DNA of 64,000 nt from Paracoccus sp. MA (GTDB lineage: Bacteria; Pseudomonadota; Alphaproteobacteria; Rhodobacterales; Rhodobacteraceae). Every line of letters starts with the position of its first letter. The stretch's first letter is position 1. This document shows, piece after piece, positions 39,750 through 48,973 of the stretch. The notes under the pieces are model-generated. The model was not told the origin of the DNA. It worked only from the letters and a program-made list of their open reading frames with translations, and made no database searches. The stretch is taken from assembly GCF_020990385.1 (NCBI RefSeq), contig NZ_CP087598.1, positions 1,408,001-1,472,000 on the forward strand, given 5' to 3'. The translations under genes were made by a program, and so were the position numbers.

Positions 39750-40190
39750 TCAGGTCTGATCGGCCTGCGGGTTGATCCGGCCGTGACCCCTGATCACCAG
39801 GCCGGCAATCGGCGTGCCGGTGGCATGGGTGCCTTCAAGCGCCGCCAGCAGCTTCAGGTAGCGTTTGGTTCCGACATAGCCGAAGCGGTAAACGGCGGCG
39901 GTGGCGTGGGCCTCGACCAGCGCCTTGACGATGCCGCCTTCGCCCACGGTCGGGACGCCCAGCAGGTCGGCTGCGGTCACCGCCTCATAGCTGCTGTCGT
40001 CATCGGAATGGGTCAGGATGAACTCGATCCTGTTGGTCGAGGTGAAGGTGATGCCGCCCACGCCAATGGCGAGAATGATCTCGGCACCGTCATGACCGCG
40101 CAGATCAATGGCCACGGGGGTGCTGTCGTCGGTGAGGGTGGCAGCATTGATGGCCGCGGCCACCGAGAGACTGGAATGCAGATCCTTCAT
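39750..40190 (-). CDS. Hypothetical phage protein, 146 aa
   Basis: Lies between capsid and connector, the place of capsid decoration or minor head proteins. It is beta-rich with DSTPVAIDLRGHDGAEI and a mid region FTSTNRIEFILTHSDDDSS. GGAGGATCCG precedes the ATG. No family recognised; a decoration protein is a guess from position. Confidence 0.55.
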   Translation of the reverse strand: MKDLHSSLSVAAAINAATLTDDSTPVAIDLRGHDGAEIILAIGVGGITFTSTNRIEFILTHSDDDSSYEAVTAADLLGVPTVGEGGIVKALVEAHATAAVYRFGYVGTKRYLKLLAALEGTHATGTPIAGLVIRGHGRINPQADQT

Positions 40191-40270
40191 CGGATCCTCC
40201 TGTGCAGGAATGTGGGTGGGAAGACGCGGGCTGAACCCTGCCGCGCGCGCGCCTTGGTTCAGCCGGGCGA

Positions 40271-41557
40271 TCAGCTGGCCGCGATCTTCAGCAGCTTGAT
40301 GGCATCAAAATTCTGCACCCCGCCACCGACGCGCTTGGTGGTATAGAAATGCACATAGGGCTTGTTGGTGAAGGGATCGCGCAGCACCCGGATGCCGAAG
40401 CGGTCGACGATCAGATAGCCGCGCCGGAAATCCCCGAAGGCGATCGGGAAAGCTCCGGCGGCGATATCGGGCATGTTGTCGTCATCGCTGATCGGATAGC
40501 CGAGCAGCGTTGCCGGCTGGCCAGCCTGGACCGGGGGTTGCCAGAGATAGAGCTCCTCGGTCTTCGACTTCAGCTTGCGGATCGCAGCCTGCAGCGAGCG
40601 GTTCATCAGGAAGCGGGCATTCTGCCGGTAGCCCTGCTTCAGCCCGTAGACGAGGTCGATCAGCGCATCGACGCCGTTGTGGCTGGCATCGGTCAATGCG
40701 GCCGCGACGCCCGAGGCGGTGTAGCCGATCTTGCCCCAGGCGTAAGAGGCATTGGCGACCGTGTCATAGGCCAGGATGCCGCGGGGCCTGTTCACCCCGT
40801 CGCCGGTGATGAAGGCGGCAGCCTCGGCCTCGGCGAAGGCGGTCGAGACCTCTTCGGCCAACCAGGCAGCGATATCGACCCTTGCATCGTCGAGCAGCGT
40901 CTGGGTCGCAGCCGGGTTGGCGTAGATCTCCATCGCCGGGAAAGCCAGTTCAGCGAGCCTCGGGGTGGCGGTCTCGGGGCGGGCCTGACGCTCGCCGACC
41001 CAGCCGGCCGCAGCGCCCCCCTGATTGACCAGCTTCTTGTAGCTGCCGGCCGAGATCGAGATGACACTGGCAATCGCGCGCATGGCCGAGACCGAGCCCA
41101 GCACCCGGTCGATAATCTGTTCCATCTGGTCGGGGACGACATAGCCGCCATCGGGATCGCTGTCGGTGCGGAGCGCGGCCTTCACCTCCAACTCCCGCAA
41201 CCCGGCCTCGACCCCGCGGCGGAAGAACTGGTTGAAGGCGCGGGCGTGCTCGCGGGTCTCGGGGCTGTCCGACCGATCTACGCTGCCGACACCGCCGCCG
41301 AGCCTGGCTGCCGCCAGCATGGCATTTGTCTCGTCGAGCGCGCCCTGAAGCCGGGTGATCTCGGCATTGATGCGTTCGACCTTCTCGGTCTGCACGACAT
41401 CGGCGAAGCGGGCGTTGATGCTGCTGATCTCGGCCTGATGCTCGTCCTTGAAGGCGGCAAAGGCGCGGTTCAGATCGGCAAGGATGGCGTTCGCGTCGCC
41501 GGTCTCGGCACGCACGCGAACGGCCCCGTGGATGCGGGGGGATTTCTGGATGCCCAT
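40271..41557 (-). CDS. HK97-type major capsid protein
   Basis: A 428-residue protein. Residues about 22-100 are a helical, charged scaffold (delta) domain normally removed by the prohead protease; the mature shell protein starts near residue 125. Motifs of the fold: GYVVPDQMEQIIDRV, GAAAGWVGERQARPET, ITGDGVNRPRGIL, LLGYPISDDDNMPD and the E-loop between. The preceding gene is the S14 protease, as expected. Complete length, no sign of decay. Confidence 0.9.
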   Translation of the reverse strand: MGIQKSPRIHGAVRVRAETGDANAILADLNRAFAAFKDEHQAEISSINARFADVVQTEKVERINAEITRLQGALDETNAMLAAARLGGGVGSVDRSDSPETREHARAFNQFFRRGVEAGLRELEVKAALRTDSDPDGGYVVPDQMEQIIDRVLGSVSAMRAIASVISISAGSYKKLVNQGGAAAGWVGERQARPETATPRLAELAFPAMEIYANPAATQTLLDDARVDIAAWLAEEVSTAFAEAEAAAFITGDGVNRPRGILAYDTVANASYAWGKIGYTASGVAAALTDASHNGVDALIDLVYGLKQGYRQNARFLMNRSLQAAIRKLKSKTEELYLWQPPVQAGQPATLLGYPISDDDNMPDIAAGAFPIAFGDFRRGYLIVDRFGIRVLRDPFTNKPYVHFYTTKRVGGGVQNFDAIKLLKIAAS

Positions 41558-41567
41558 GGGGGTCTCC

Positions 41568-42434
41568 TTATGAGCGGATGGTATCGATGAGCTGCCGGAT
41601 GGCGCTTAGGGGGAGGCCAGCGTTCTGCATGGCGGGTTCGGCAGCGTTCCGCGTGCCGGTGAGGTCTCTCAGCATCGCGCGCCGCGCGGATCGCGGGATA
41701 CCTTGCTGGGCCAGTGCCGCGTCTATGCGGCGCCGCGCCTGAATGTCGGGGCGCGACTGCGCGCCGCTCTGCGGTGACTGCGCGGGCAGGCCAGCGGCCG
41801 AACCCTCGACCATGCAGTCGGCCATCCCGGCCGCAATCGCCTCCTCGGCGCTGAGAAAGGTCTCGGCATCCAGCAACGCGACAACCTCGACCTGTGGCCT
41901 GCCACTGCGGGCGGCATAGATCCCGGCCAGCGCGGCATCGAATGTCTCGAAGAGCGCAGCGGCCTCAGCCATATCGTGGCGGTTGCCGATCACCACGCCC
42001 CAGGCATTGTGCAGCATCAGGAAGCTGCCGGGGCTCATGTGGATCTCGTCGCCGGCCATGGCGATGATGGAGGCCGCCGAGGCCGCGAGGCCCAGCACCT
42101 CGACGGTGACCGCGGCCGGATGGGCGCGCAGCAGGTTGTAGATGGCAATGCCCTCGAACATGTCGCCGCCCGGCGAGTTGATCTGCACCGTCACCGCCTG
42201 CGGGCCGATCCTGCTGAGCGCCGCTGCGATCCGGCGCAGGCTCACCCCGCCGCCCATACCATCCTCGCCGATCACGTCGAAGATGGTGATGGTGCTGTCG
42301 CTCTCGGTGACGGAAGTGACCTGCGCGGCGACCGGCGTTTCGGCCCAGCGGACCAATGCGTCCGATGGCGCATCGCCCTGGAACGCCGCGGGGCGCGGCA
42401 AGGCCGGTCCGGCAGGAAGATCACGCAGGCTCAT
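41568..42434 (-). CDS. Prohead maturation protease, ClpP/S14-type
   Basis: A 288-residue ClpP-like protease, start at 42434. The Ser nucleophile is in VLGLAASAASIIAMAG and the His in FLMLHNAWG; QINSPGGDMFEGIAIYN is the fold-typical oxyanion region. It trims the capsid delta domain and itself during maturation. Overlaps the portal gene by 14 bp. Confidence 0.87.
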   Translation of the reverse strand: MSLRDLPAGPALPRPAAFQGDAPSDALVRWAETPVAAQVTSVTESDSTITIFDVIGEDGMGGGVSLRRIAAALSRIGPQAVTVQINSPGGDMFEGIAIYNLLRAHPAAVTVEVLGLAASAASIIAMAGDEIHMSPGSFLMLHNAWGVVIGNRHDMAEAAALFETFDAALAGIYAARSGRPQVEVVALLDAETFLSAEEAIAAGMADCMVEGSAAGLPAQSPQSGAQSRPDIQARRRIDAALAQQGIPRSARRAMLRDLTGTRNAAEPAMQNAGLPLSAIRQLIDTIRS

Positions 42435-43734
42435 CGGAAACTCCTTCGCTTGTGGGCGCGTCCGCATCGTCACCCGCGTCCCCGGCCGCAGCCGTCATGT
42501 TGGGCGGCGGATAATAGATGTCGCCGCCGGCACGTGGATTCTGGTCCTCGAGCGCGCGGATCTCGTTGGGGCTCCACACCCCCCATTGCAGACCCTTCAC
42601 ATAGGCCTCCCAGCGGGCCCGGATGTCGCCCTTGACCAGGGCTGCGCGGTTGAACCGGGCATAGAGCAGATCATCCGCGCCGATCAGGTCGCGGTCGATT
42701 GCCTCCTCCCACATGGTCAGGTGATCCTCGAGCGTATAGGCTACGAAGCCGATCGACTGCTGCTCGATGCCGGTGCCCCAGCTGGTGGACTTCTCGGTGT
42801 CGCCGATCATGTGCGGCGGCACCCCGAAGAACATGGCGATGTCGCTGCGGCTGAACTTGCGGCTCTCGATCCATTGCGCATCCTCGGCGGTCATCGCGAT
42901 GCGGGCGTAATCCATACCTTCCTCGAGGATGAGGTGCTTGCCTTCCTGGTCACCGCCGGCGCGGAATGCCTCGAGCCCGGCCTTGAGATTGGCCACCGCC
43001 TCGGGTCCGAGCTTCTGCGGGTGCCTGAGCACGCCCGAGACCCGGGCACCGTTGCGGAAGGTGGTGGCGCCGTGATCCTCCATTGCCAGCGCCAGTCCGA
43101 TGGTCTCGCGGGCATAGGCGATGGGTGAGACACCTCGCACCCCATCCAGCGTCAGCCCGACCAGATGCAGCACCTCGTCCTGCGCCAGCCGCAGACGCCT
43201 TCCATCGGGGCGGGTATAGAGAAAGCTCAGCGCCAGGTCCTTGTCCTGCACCACCTCGACCCGATCCGGATGCAGCGGGATCAGCGCCTGCACGGTGCCG
43301 CGCGAGCGCACGATCATGGCATAGGCATTGCCGCGCAAGAGCAGATGCGCCTGCAGCATCCGGCGGAACTGCGATGGCGTTTGCCAGCGATTGGGCCTTC
43401 GCCGCAGCAGCTGCCAGATCGGGGCATCCGAGGCATCCTCGCGGGTCCGGGCATCGACCCGGCGCTTGATATGCAAGGGCAGCGTTGCCACCGCGCCGGA
43501 AATGATGCGCACGCAGGCATAGACTGCCGCCACCCGCATGGCGCTGTCGGGCGTCACCGCCATGCCGGAGCCGCTGACCGCCCCGGCCCTCAGCGCAGCG
43601 TCCAGTTCGGCAGCGGAGGTGATGACCAGCCCGCCACCCGCCTCCTGGACGGACGCGCGCGGTGATGGGGCGTGCGGAGGCGAGGCCGCAGGCGGGGCGC
43701 CTGCAAACCAGCGGGACCAGAAGGACATGGGCAT
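42421..43734 (-). CDS. HK97-type phage portal protein
   Basis: A 437-residue portal. Typical stretches: YACVRIISGAVATLPLHI, then LLLRGNAYAMIVRSRGTVQ and MFFGVPPHMIGDTE. Twelve copies make the DNA gate at one capsid vertex, where the terminase docks. It lies directly downstream of terL. Starts at 43734 or two codons later. Confidence 0.9.
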   Translation of the reverse strand: MPMSFWSRWFAGAPPAASPPHAPSPRASVQEAGGGLVITSAAELDAALRAGAVSGSGMAVTPDSAMRVAAVYACVRIISGAVATLPLHIKRRVDARTREDASDAPIWQLLRRRPNRWQTPSQFRRMLQAHLLLRGNAYAMIVRSRGTVQALIPLHPDRVEVVQDKDLALSFLYTRPDGRRLRLAQDEVLHLVGLTLDGVRGVSPIAYARETIGLALAMEDHGATTFRNGARVSGVLRHPQKLGPEAVANLKAGLEAFRAGGDQEGKHLILEEGMDYARIAMTAEDAQWIESRKFSRSDIAMFFGVPPHMIGDTEKSTSWGTGIEQQSIGFVAYTLEDHLTMWEEAIDRDLIGADDLLYARFNRAALVKGDIRARWEAYVKGLQWGVWSPNEIRALEDQNPRAGGDIYYPPPNMTAAAGDAGDDADAPTSEGVSDEPA

Positions 43735-43755
43735 TCTTTCCGTAAGACGGGTAGC

Positions 43756-45528
43756 CTACAGCACCAGGATGCTGCGGCTGTCATAGACTGAGCGGCCGGC
43801 ATTGACGTCGCGCAGGAGCGCCCGGCCGAGGGCGTTGCAGATCGCGACAATGCCGTCGATGCGCTCCGAGGAGCGTTCCTTGTCCGGCTTGATATTGCCG
43901 GCCGGATCATGGCGCACGGCGACATTCGAGGCATTCCAGTGCAGCACCGGATGGCCGCCATGCCACAAGAGCCGCGACACCGAGAGGCGCTCCAGTTCCG
44001 CGGTCGGTGCCGCCATGCTCAAAAAGCCCTGCCCAAATTGCACGAGGTTCAGCCCCTCATCCTGCAGATGCTGGACGATCTCTCCGGCGAAGGTGCGGTC
44101 GTAAGAGAGCTCGCGCAGATCGTAGCGCCCCGCGAGTGCGATGATCTCCGCCTCGATGAAGGCGAAGTCGGTGGCATTGCCGGGCGTGGCAGTCAAAAAC
44201 CCCTGGTCGCGCCATGTGGCATAGGGCACCCGGTCGCGCCGGGCGCGGCGCAGGATGTCCTCCTCAGGCACCCAGAAGCGGGGCAGCACGATCCATTTGT
44301 CTGCGAGGTCGCCGAGCGCGGGGTCCCCCGTCGGTGGGAACAGCAGCATGAAGGCCGAGAGGTCGTTGACCCGGGCGAGATCGAGCCCTCCATAGCATTC
44401 GCGGCCCAGCAGCTTCTGCTCCAGATCATCCAGCCCGGCGCGGATGTCTCGCCAATCAGCCCCGTCACCCGGCCCGCCCTCGGCCCAGACGCCCATGTCG
44501 AGCCAGCGGGTGACCTGTTCGGTCCATTCATTCAGCCGCAGCCGCCGGATGGCGTTCTGCTGCGCCGGCATCTCGCGGGCCTCGTCGATCTGGCGCTTCA
44601 GATCATCGCGCTTCACCGTCACGCCAAGACTCGGATTGGCCTTCACCCAGACCGCAGGATCAGTCCAGTCATCGCCCGCGTCGATGGTGGCGATATAGGC
44701 AAACCAGCTATCGGCCGTCTCATGCGGCACAGACCCTTCCAGCGCCTTGACCGAGAACTCGTGATGCTGGCGACAGACCGAATGGCGGTCATGGCCGGCG
44801 GTGGTGATCTCGACGATCAGCGGCTGGCGCCGGGCACCGGTGGCGGTGTTGAGCTTCTGGATGATCTCCGGCCCCGGATGTTCATGCACCTCGTCCACGG
44901 CGGCCAGATGCACGTTGAGCCCGTCCATCTTGCTGGCATCGGCCGAGAGCGGCCGGAACCACGACGCGGTGGGCAGCACCGCGAGGTTGTTCACGGTGCG
45001 CGTCACCCGCGCTGACAATGCAGGACTCGCCGCCACCATACGCTCGGCCTCGCCGAACACGATGCGCGCCTGATCGCGGGTGGTCGCCGCGGCATAGACA
45101 TGCGCGCCGGCCTCACCATCGGCGATCAGCGCGTAGAGCGCGATGCCTGCGAGCAGCGCGGATTTGCCATTCTTGCGCGCCACCTCGACATAGGCAGTGC
45201 GGAACCTCCTGAGCCCATCAGCGCGTTTCCAGCCAAAGACGGATCCGACCACGAATTGCTGCCATGGCTGCAGCACAAAGGGCTGGCCGGCCCATTCCCC
45301 GGTCGAGTGCCGCAGATGGCTGAAAAACTCGATCGCGTGCAGCGCGGCGGCGCGGTCCCAGGAGAGACTGCGGGTCTTGCCGGTCTTCAGGTCCTCCAGA
45401 TGCCGTGCGCAGGCCAGCTTCACCAGCCGGCCGGCGGTGATCTTGCCGCCGGTGACCGCCTTTGCATAGGCGGTGACCGGGCACGCCGGTGCCTTCCGAG
45501 CGGTACCAGATTTACGCGCTGCTGCCAC
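43756..45528 (-). CDS. terL: Terminase large subunit
   Basis: A 590-residue packaging motor. ATPase: Walker A-like VARKNGKSALLAG (about residue 113), Walker B LNVHLAAVDEVHEHPG (about 205). Nuclease: GLDLARVNDLSAFML with a metal-binding Asp (about 380) and ELSYDRTFAGEIV. The HK97 TerL class fits cos or pac headful phages with HNH partners, and an HNH gene is present upstream. Overlaps terS by 17 bp. Confidence 0.9.
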   Translation of the reverse strand: MAAARKSGTARKAPACPVTAYAKAVTGGKITAGRLVKLACARHLEDLKTGKTRSLSWDRAAALHAIEFFSHLRHSTGEWAGQPFVLQPWQQFVVGSVFGWKRADGLRRFRTAYVEVARKNGKSALLAGIALYALIADGEAGAHVYAAATTRDQARIVFGEAERMVAASPALSARVTRTVNNLAVLPTASWFRPLSADASKMDGLNVHLAAVDEVHEHPGPEIIQKLNTATGARRQPLIVEITTAGHDRHSVCRQHHEFSVKALEGSVPHETADSWFAYIATIDAGDDWTDPAVWVKANPSLGVTVKRDDLKRQIDEAREMPAQQNAIRRLRLNEWTEQVTRWLDMGVWAEGGPGDGADWRDIRAGLDDLEQKLLGRECYGGLDLARVNDLSAFMLLFPPTGDPALGDLADKWIVLPRFWVPEEDILRRARRDRVPYATWRDQGFLTATPGNATDFAFIEAEIIALAGRYDLRELSYDRTFAGEIVQHLQDEGLNLVQFGQGFLSMAAPTAELERLSVSRLLWHGGHPVLHWNASNVAVRHDPAGNIKPDKERSSERIDGIVAICNALGRALLRDVNAGRSVYDSRSILVL

Positions 45529-45982
45529 GGTTCAGAAAATCCTCGAACGGGTCGCGGGTCTTGGGCGGCTCTGCCATGCGCACCCGGGTGCGGCTGGATG
45601 GCGTCATCCCGAACTCACTCTCGATCTGGCCCATCTGCGCGAGGCATTTATTGGCCACCGCCAGGAACGGGTTCTGGATGATATTCCCGCCCACGGTCTT
45701 CACCACCGGGCCGCGGCGCTTGACCTCGGCCTCCGCCTCGAGCCAGCGGCGCCAGATCACCACGTAACGGGCCAGCGCGCCGACATCGAGTTCGGTCATC
45801 ACCCCATGCCGCGCCAGCAGCGCGGCCATCTCGGTGAACTTCGCGGCAGCCGCTTCGTCGAGATGCTCGGGCGGGTCCGGGGTCGCGACCACCGGCTGCG
45901 GCTCATCCGGGTTCAGCCGGTGCGACCGGGCCGTGCCCTTGACCAGTTTGAGCTGCGTCGGCAGTGGCTTGCGACCCGCCAT
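45512..45982 (-). CDS. terS: Terminase small subunit, P27 family
   Basis: A 156-residue protein starting MAGRKPLPTQLKLVKGT, the characteristic P27-type opening, with an HTH-like helical middle (FTEMAALLARHGVMTELDV) and the conserved GGNIIQNPFLAVANK. It recognises the packaging start on the element DNA and hands it to TerL. Its cognate site should be near or within this gene. Confidence 0.85.
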   Translation of the reverse strand: MAGRKPLPTQLKLVKGTARSHRLNPDEPQPVVATPDPPEHLDEAAAAKFTEMAALLARHGVMTELDVGALARYVVIWRRWLEAEAEVKRRGPVVKTVGGNIIQNPFLAVANKCLAQMGQIESEFGMTPSSRTRVRMAEPPKTRDPFEDFLNRGSSA

Positions 45983-46033
45983 GATCCTTGTCCTTTCCGG
46001 CTGTTCTCCTCCCGCAATGCTGATGAATCGGGC

Positions 46034-46279
46034 TTATCCCCGAGAGTCGGACTCGTGCTCGCCGCCACCGACCCGCATAGCCTCGAACACCCGCCGCAAG
46101 GCGAAGGAACGCACTATCGATACGATGGTAAAAATCCCGCCCATCGCCATGTTCTGCGTCAGCGTGACGTGCAGCCCGAAGAACGGGAAGATCAGGATCT
46201 GCGTGGCGACGGCAACGCCATATCCGACGATGACATTGGCGATGGACTCGACCAGCGACATGAGGCGTGATTGTTTCAT
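46034..46279 (-). CDS. Small phage membrane protein, 81 aa
   Basis: Two predicted membrane segments (VESIANVIVGYGVAVATQIL and MAMGGIFTIVSIVRSFALR) and a basic, polar C-terminus. Small proteins of this kind are frequent next to terminase in Rhodobacterales prophages (DUF7220-like from memory). ATGA overlap with the methyltransferase gene. Function unknown. Confidence 0.6.
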   Translation of the reverse strand: MKQSRLMSLVESIANVIVGYGVAVATQILIFPFFGLHVTLTQNMAMGGIFTIVSIVRSFALRRVFEAMRVGGGEHESDSRG

Positions 46280-47652
46280 GCTGCCTTGCTCCGGCGGCGC
46301 TTGCGGGGGGCGGCGTCACCCTTAGCGTCGTCATCCGCTTTCTCGGCCCCGGCATCATCGCCCAGCCGCTCGGTCCTCACCTGCGCGAAGGTCCGGCCGT
46401 CGCCATCGAGGATCGCGTCCTTGCCGGTCTCGGCCTGCCAGCGTTCCACAGCGACATCGACATAGGCGGGGCTGATCTCCATCGCGAAGACGCGGCGGCC
46501 GTTGACCTCGCCGGCCATGATCTGCGAGCCCGAGCCCGAGAAGGGCTCGTAGCAGAGGCCGCCGCGCGCGACATGCTGGCGCATCGGGATGCCGAAGGCA
46601 TCGAGCGGCTTCGGGGTCGGGTGATCGGGGCGCTCGTCCCTGGCGAAGGACGGCATCTCCCAGGTCGAGGGCAGCGTCTGATCGGCGACCTTGGGCGGTC
46701 GGTTCGGGCGACGCCAGCCCATGAAGCAAGGTTCGTGCTTCCAGAGATAATGCGACCGGGTGAGAACACCGCGGTCCTTCACCCAGATGATCTGCTGATG
46801 CACAAACGCCCCGGCCTTTTCCCAGCAGGCTTCCAGCATCGCCTGGCGGCGCGAGGCGTGCCAGCAATACCAGGCCGCATCCTCGGTAATCGCCTCGGCC
46901 ACCGCCGCCGCGATGAAACCGTCATAGAGTTCTGCCCCTTGGCTCGAGTCATCCCAGGTCGTGCCGTAGGACGCCGACCAGTCCTTGTTGCGGGTCGGAT
47001 GATTGGAGCCATCGTAATCGACCAGATAGGGCGGGTCGGTCGCGAACAGCACGGCGCGCTCGCCATTCATCAGCCGGCGCACATCGTCGTGGGATGTGCT
47101 GTCACCGCAGAGCAGCCGGTGATCGCCGAGCAGCCACAGATCGCCGGTGCGCGAGGCCGGATGACGCGGAGGCTCGGGGATAATGACGGGTGGCGTCGAC
47201 GTCTCGTTCTCCGCTTCCGCGCCGGCCAGCAGTCGGTCCAGTTCGCCGTCCTCAAAGCCCATGATCCCGAGATCGAAACCAGCCTCCTTCAGGTCGGACA
47301 GTTCCAGCGCCAGCAGCGCCTCGTCCCAGCCCGCATTCAGCGCGATGCGGTTGTCGGCCAGCACCAGCGCCCGGCGCTGGCTCTCGGTCAGGCCGGTCAG
47401 CCTGATGGAGGGCACGGCGTCCATGCCAAGCAGGCGCGCGGCCAGTACGCGACCATGGCCGGCGATGATGGTGCCGTCCTCGGCGATCAGCACCGGGTTC
47501 ACGAATCCGAACTCGCGGATCGAGCCGGCGATCTCGGCCAGCTGCGCCTCGGAATGGGTACGGGCGTTGCGCGCGTAAGGCACGAGGCGATCAAGCCCAT
47601 GATATTCGATGACAAGTTCGCGATCGGACACGGCTGTATTTCCTTGTTGCAT
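46276..47652 (-). CDS. DNA methyltransferase with N-terminal ParB-like domain
   Basis: A 458-residue fusion. Residues 10-110 are a ParB/Srx-type domain (GFVNPVLIAEDGTIIAGHGR). The C-terminal part is a beta-class N6-adenine or N4-cytosine methylase: DPPYLVDYDG (motif IV, about residue 230) precedes CYEPFSGSGSQIMAGE (motif I, about 385). Phage enzymes of this type protect the genome from host restriction. It has a long Lys/Arg-rich tail. No cognate nuclease is adjacent except the HNH gene, which is rather a packaging partner. Confidence 0.85.
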   Translation of the reverse strand: MQQGNTAVSDRELVIEYHGLDRLVPYARNARTHSEAQLAEIAGSIREFGFVNPVLIAEDGTIIAGHGRVLAARLLGMDAVPSIRLTGLTESQRRALVLADNRIALNAGWDEALLALELSDLKEAGFDLGIMGFEDGELDRLLAGAEAENETSTPPVIIPEPPRHPASRTGDLWLLGDHRLLCGDSTSHDDVRRLMNGERAVLFATDPPYLVDYDGSNHPTRNKDWSASYGTTWDDSSQGAELYDGFIAAAVAEAITEDAAWYCWHASRRQAMLEACWEKAGAFVHQQIIWVKDRGVLTRSHYLWKHEPCFMGWRRPNRPPKVADQTLPSTWEMPSFARDERPDHPTPKPLDAFGIPMRQHVARGGLCYEPFSGSGSQIMAGEVNGRRVFAMEISPAYVDVAVERWQAETGKDAILDGDGRTFAQVRTERLGDDAGAEKADDDAKGDAAPRKRRRSKAA

Positions 47653-47761
47653 GGGCCGCTACCCCCCCCTCGCCATTTTGGCCACGGATGCAGAAAGCTT
47701 GGCGCCCGGTCCGGGGCTGGAAGGCCCCAGAGATTTACCCTCCCCCCGGGGGGGCGGTGGT

Positions 47762-48178
47762 TTATGGTTGGCGGCGGGCGTTGCCGAAGCCGCCATCCTC
47801 GCTCGCGGTCTTGCGACTGTGACAGCTGGCACAGAGCGGCTGCCAACCGTCCGGGTCCCAGAACCGCTCCGTGTCGCCGCGGTGCGGGATGATGTGATCG
47901 ACGGTATTGGCGGCGCTCACACGGCCCTGACGCTGGCATTCCGCGCAGAGCGGGTGCCGGGCGAGAAACATCTGCCGCGCACGCTGCCAGCGGGCGGACT
48001 TGTAGAGCGCCCTGACCGCGGGGTCGCGGTTACGGTCAGCATCGCGGTCGCGTTCACGCTTGTCGCGTCGCCCCACCGGGCGATGGATCGGCGGGCGCAC
48101 AGGCATGGGGCCTCGCGAAATGGATGGAATGGGTGTGGGAACGATCGGTGGCGCTCCTGGCGCTCTTCTCCCGATCAT
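47762..48178 (-). CDS. HNH endonuclease
   Basis: A 138-residue protein with an HNH core: CAECQRQGRVSAANTVDHI (Cys pair and His), then WDPDGWQPLCASCHSRKT, giving two zinc-knuckle CxxC pairs and the H-N-H residues. Phage HNH proteins beside terminase are needed for cos cleavage or packaging in the HK97 group. The first 45 residues are Pro/Arg-rich; a start at 48106 is possible but has no ribosome-binding site. Confidence 0.82.
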   Translation of the reverse strand: MIGRRAPGAPPIVPTPIPSISRGPMPVRPPIHRPVGRRDKRERDRDADRNRDPAVRALYKSARWQRARQMFLARHPLCAECQRQGRVSAANTVDHIIPHRGDTERFWDPDGWQPLCASCHSRKTASEDGGFGNARRQP

Positions 48179-48245
48179 GCCCTGCTTTTAGCACGGATCT
48201 GTTGCACGTGTCGAACACGAATGTGTTGCAACACTCTGGACTCGC

Positions 48246-48623
48246 TCACGCATTCAGCCGGGCAGCGATCTTCGTGAGCGCCAGCTGCCAGCGCCGCCAG
48301 GCCGTGGTCCGGTCGCAGCCCATCTCGCCCGCGATCACCTTCCACGGCACCCGTGCCGCCCGCGACCAGATCAGCTTGCGCTCGGGCTCCTCGATCCAGA
48401 GGACCCAGTCGAAGGTCCGCTCCAGCCGGGTGATGGCCGCCGCCGATGGCCAGACGCGCATCGGCTCGGGCTCCATCGCGGCAATCTCGCGCTTCGTCCG
48501 CAGCACCTGCGGCCAGGCGTTGAAGTAGCCTTGCGCTTTTACCGGCGGCAGCTTGCGCAGCGTCCGGAACGCCTCCTCAAAATGATCGGCGACGTCGTCC
48601 GCGGTCCAGTCGCGATCAGCCAT
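48246..48623 (-). CDS. Small phage HTH protein (DUF6362-like), 125 aa
   Basis: MADRDWTADDVADHFEEAF opens the protein; the C-terminus IAGEMGCDRTTAWRRWQLAL is a helix-turn-helix resembling the end of sigma region 4. Such proteins are commonly found upstream of terminase in Rhodobacterales prophages. A late-gene regulator is plausible. It overlaps the preceding small gene by 8 bp. Confidence 0.6.
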   Translation of the reverse strand: MADRDWTADDVADHFEEAFRTLRKLPPVKAQGYFNAWPQVLRTKREIAAMEPEPMRVWPSAAAITRLERTFDWVLWIEEPERKLIWSRAARVPWKVIAGEMGCDRTTAWRRWQLALTKIAARLNA

Positions 48624-48834
48624 CGCCGCGCCCTCCCTCGCGGGGGCCGTAAAGCTTGCGGCCCAGCTGCGCGACCATCTCGCGCTCGGGCCAGGTCAGG
48701 CGCGGATCGTCCAGGCTGACCGCCAGCAGGCCCATCTCCTGCCAGCCGTCGCGCTTGACCTCATCGGGGCTGCGCCGCGTGCCGCCGTAGCCGGGAGGCA
48801 TGTAGCGCATCATCGTCAGTTTCATTCGGGCCAT
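48616..48834 (-). CDS. Small phage protein, 72 aa
   Basis: Start MARMKLTMMRYMPPGYGG at 48834, where AGGAG stands six bases upstream; the long upstream frame is repeat sequence, not gene. Contains DPRLTWPEREMVAQLGRKL, helical. Function unknown. First gene after the repeat array in the direction of transcription. Confidence 0.5.
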   Translation of the reverse strand: MARMKLTMMRYMPPGYGGTRRSPDEVKRDGWQEMGLLAVSLDDPRLTWPEREMVAQLGRKLYGPREGGRGDG

Positions 48835-48948
48835 CGTCATCTCCTGTCGTTCTGGCCGCCGTGATCGGGTGAGGCAGACACGAGATCGGAGAGGTGGACC
48901 GCGGGCACGGACGTCACGGATGGGGGGCTCGGCCCTGAGGCCGGCCCT

Positions 48949-48965
48949 CCCATACGTAGTATGGG
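48949..48965. other. Perfect 7-bp inverted repeat at the edge of the repeat array
   Basis: CCCATAC and GTATGGG flank a 3-base GTA loop. It lies between the array and the downstream genes. It could be a transcription or replication signal; it has no U-run, so it is not a plain terminator. Confidence 0.4.
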
Positions 48966-48973
48966 GGGTCCCG

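Noticed and set aside
47740..47757. CCCCCCGGGGGGG palindrome between HNH and methyltransferase genes
   Set aside because: Could be a hairpin but has no U-run and may be affected by homopolymer error; not enough to call a terminator.
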